Translations under genes and position numbers: made by a program
Notes under the pieces: generated by a model
The model's database searches: none
Seen by the model: the letters and a program-made list of their open reading frames with translations, nothing else
What the model was told of the DNA's origin: nothing
Assembly: GCA_023144145.1 (NCBI GenBank)
Contig: JAGLGG010000104.1
Span: 1 to 13,935, forward strand
Source: Anaerolineales bacterium
GTDB taxonomy: Bacteria > Chloroflexota > Anaerolineae > Anaerolineales > E44-bin32
DNA: 13,935 bases
Direction: 5' to 3'
Shown: positions 13,050-13,935 of the stretch, piece by piece
Position numbering within the stretch: the first letter of the stretch is position 1
How the letters are laid out: the number at the start of each line of letters is the position of its first letter

Positions 13050-13935
13050 TGATGCGCTATGCACATGTAACTGGCTGGGGTATGGCCGTTCCAGAGAATG
13101 TTTTAACGAATCATGATTTAGAACAGATCGTTGACACAAATGATGAGTGGATCATCTCAAGGACTGGTATCAAAGAACGGCGAATTGCAACGAAGAATGA
13201 AACCACTTCTAGCCTCGCGCTTGATGCAGCGAGGCGAGCATTATCACAAACTAATCTCGATCCAGGCGATATCCAACTTATCATCGTAGCTACTGCATCG
13301 CCGGACTTCATATTCCCTGCAACTGCATGTCTCGTTCAAGATCAACTTGGTGCGGTCAATGCAGGTGCATTTGATTTATCTGCCGCGTGCACCGGATTCA
13401 TTTACGCAGTGAATATGGCAGCACAATCCATACGATCTGGCTCATTGGACAATGCACTTGTGATTGGTGCCGAAACACTCTCCCGATTTGTAAATTGGGA
13501 GGACAGAAACACTTGTGTGCTCTTCGGTGATGGTGCGGGTGCATTTGTCCTACAGGCAAGTGAGAAGCCAGGCGGGGTGTTATCTTGTGTAATGCGATCT
13601 GATGGATCAGGCGGCGACCTTCTTTCCGTGCCTGCGGGTGGCAGCGCTATTCCTGCAACACACGAAACTGTTGATCGGAATTTGCACAAGATCCAAATGA
13701 ACGGGAGAGAGGTATTTCGATTTGCTACAAGAGTTATGGCCTCAGCCACAAGAGAAGCCGTGGATAAAGCTGGTTTGAGGCTTGAAGATATTAACTTAAT
13801 CATCCCCCATCAAGCCAACAGCAGGATAATTGAGGCAGCCGCAAGAGGGATCCGGATACCCATGTCACAGATCGTCATGAACATTGAGCGATATGGAAAT
13901 ACGTCAACAGCCTCGATACCCATTGCGATTTGCGA
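13049..13935 (+). CDS. fabH: Beta-ketoacyl-ACP synthase III, 3' end cut by window
   Basis: FabH starts fatty acid synthesis by condensing acetyl-CoA (or another acyl-CoA) with malonyl-ACP. From ATG 13049-13051 the frame is open for 295 codons to the window edge. The N-terminus shows the family block NDEWIISRTGIKERRIA (31-47). The catalytic triad is present: Cys114 in LSAACTGFIYA, His254 in IIPHQANSRI and Asn284 in YGNTSTASIP. LFGDGAGAFVL lies at 158-168. About 30 to 40 C-terminal residues should be missing. A second ATG follows directly at 13052. GGAG lies seven bases upstream, inside fabF, and the ATG overlaps the fabF stop by one base. Substrate choice (acetyl versus branched primers) cannot be judged from sequence alone. 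Confidence 0.95.
   Translation, partial: MMRYAHVTGWGMAVPENVLTNHDLEQIVDTNDEWIISRTGIKERRIATKNETTSSLALDAARRALSQTNLDPGDIQLIIVATASPDFIFPATACLVQDQLGAVNAGAFDLSAACTGFIYAVNMAAQSIRSGSLDNALVIGAETLSRFVNWEDRNTCVLFGDGAGAFVLQASEKPGGVLSCVMRSDGSGGDLLSVPAGGSAIPATHETVDRNLHKIQMNGREVFRFATRVMASATREAVDKAGLRLEDINLIIPHQANSRIIEAAARGIRIPMSQIVMNIERYGNTSTASIPIAIC

Noticed and set aside
13402..13803. Minus-strand frame of 133 codons
   Set aside because: It is antisense to fabH, whose active-site residues are intact on the other strand.

Overview
The window looks like an ordinary chromosomal segment of a bacterium of the Chloroflexota, most likely Anaerolineae-like. This is an inference from three things: envelope proteins with long Thr/Pro linkers (an LCP protein and a TPR-like protein), a non-coding repeat family starting TCTGGAGTGC that I associate with that phylum, and mixed single-gene or short-operon organisation with many GTG/TTG starts. 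No integrase, transposase, CRISPR array, toxin-antitoxin pair or phage gene is visible.

Layout. 1-262: 3' end of a gluconokinase gene (+). 263-790: a gene-free, highly structured stretch with three related hairpin repeats and a perfect 20-bp palindrome. 791-3427 (-): a three-gene operon, LCP (LytR-CpsA-Psr) protein, then a membrane-anchored TPR-like protein, then a YjbQ/UPF0047 enzyme, all with overlapping ends. 3428-3967: 540 bases without a convincing gene, holding an inverted repeat and a terminator. 3968-4765 (-): a YdcF/DUF218 membrane protein ending in that terminator. 5030-6289 (-): a family-4 glycosyltransferase. 6459-6670 (+): a complete tRNA-Thr(CGT) unit with a near-consensus promoter and an intrinsic terminator. 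6760-8485 (+): uridine kinase, cyclophilin and a VTT-domain membrane protein in a tightly overlapping operon whose mRNA may be leaderless. 8486-8610: two stem-loops between convergent operons. 8611-11552 (-): NAD(P)-binding epimerase-like protein, GNAT acyltransferase, and an enolase-superfamily N-succinylamino acid racemase/o-succinylbenzoate synthase. 11793-13935 (+): fabF and fabH (the latter cut by the window end), overlapping by one base.

How the genes fit together. The LCP protein, TPR-like protein, YdcF protein and glycosyltransferase all suit cell-envelope glycan work. The GNAT + NSAR/OSBS pair resembles the known D-to-L amino acid conversion route through N-succinyl intermediates, and is the most informative metabolic signal here. 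FabF and FabH serve fatty acid elongation and initiation. I found no clearly new multi-gene system. The items most worth a second look are the racemase/acyltransferase operon, the structured repeats at 336-750, the possible leaderless uridine kinase transcript, and the unexplained 3428-3967 region.
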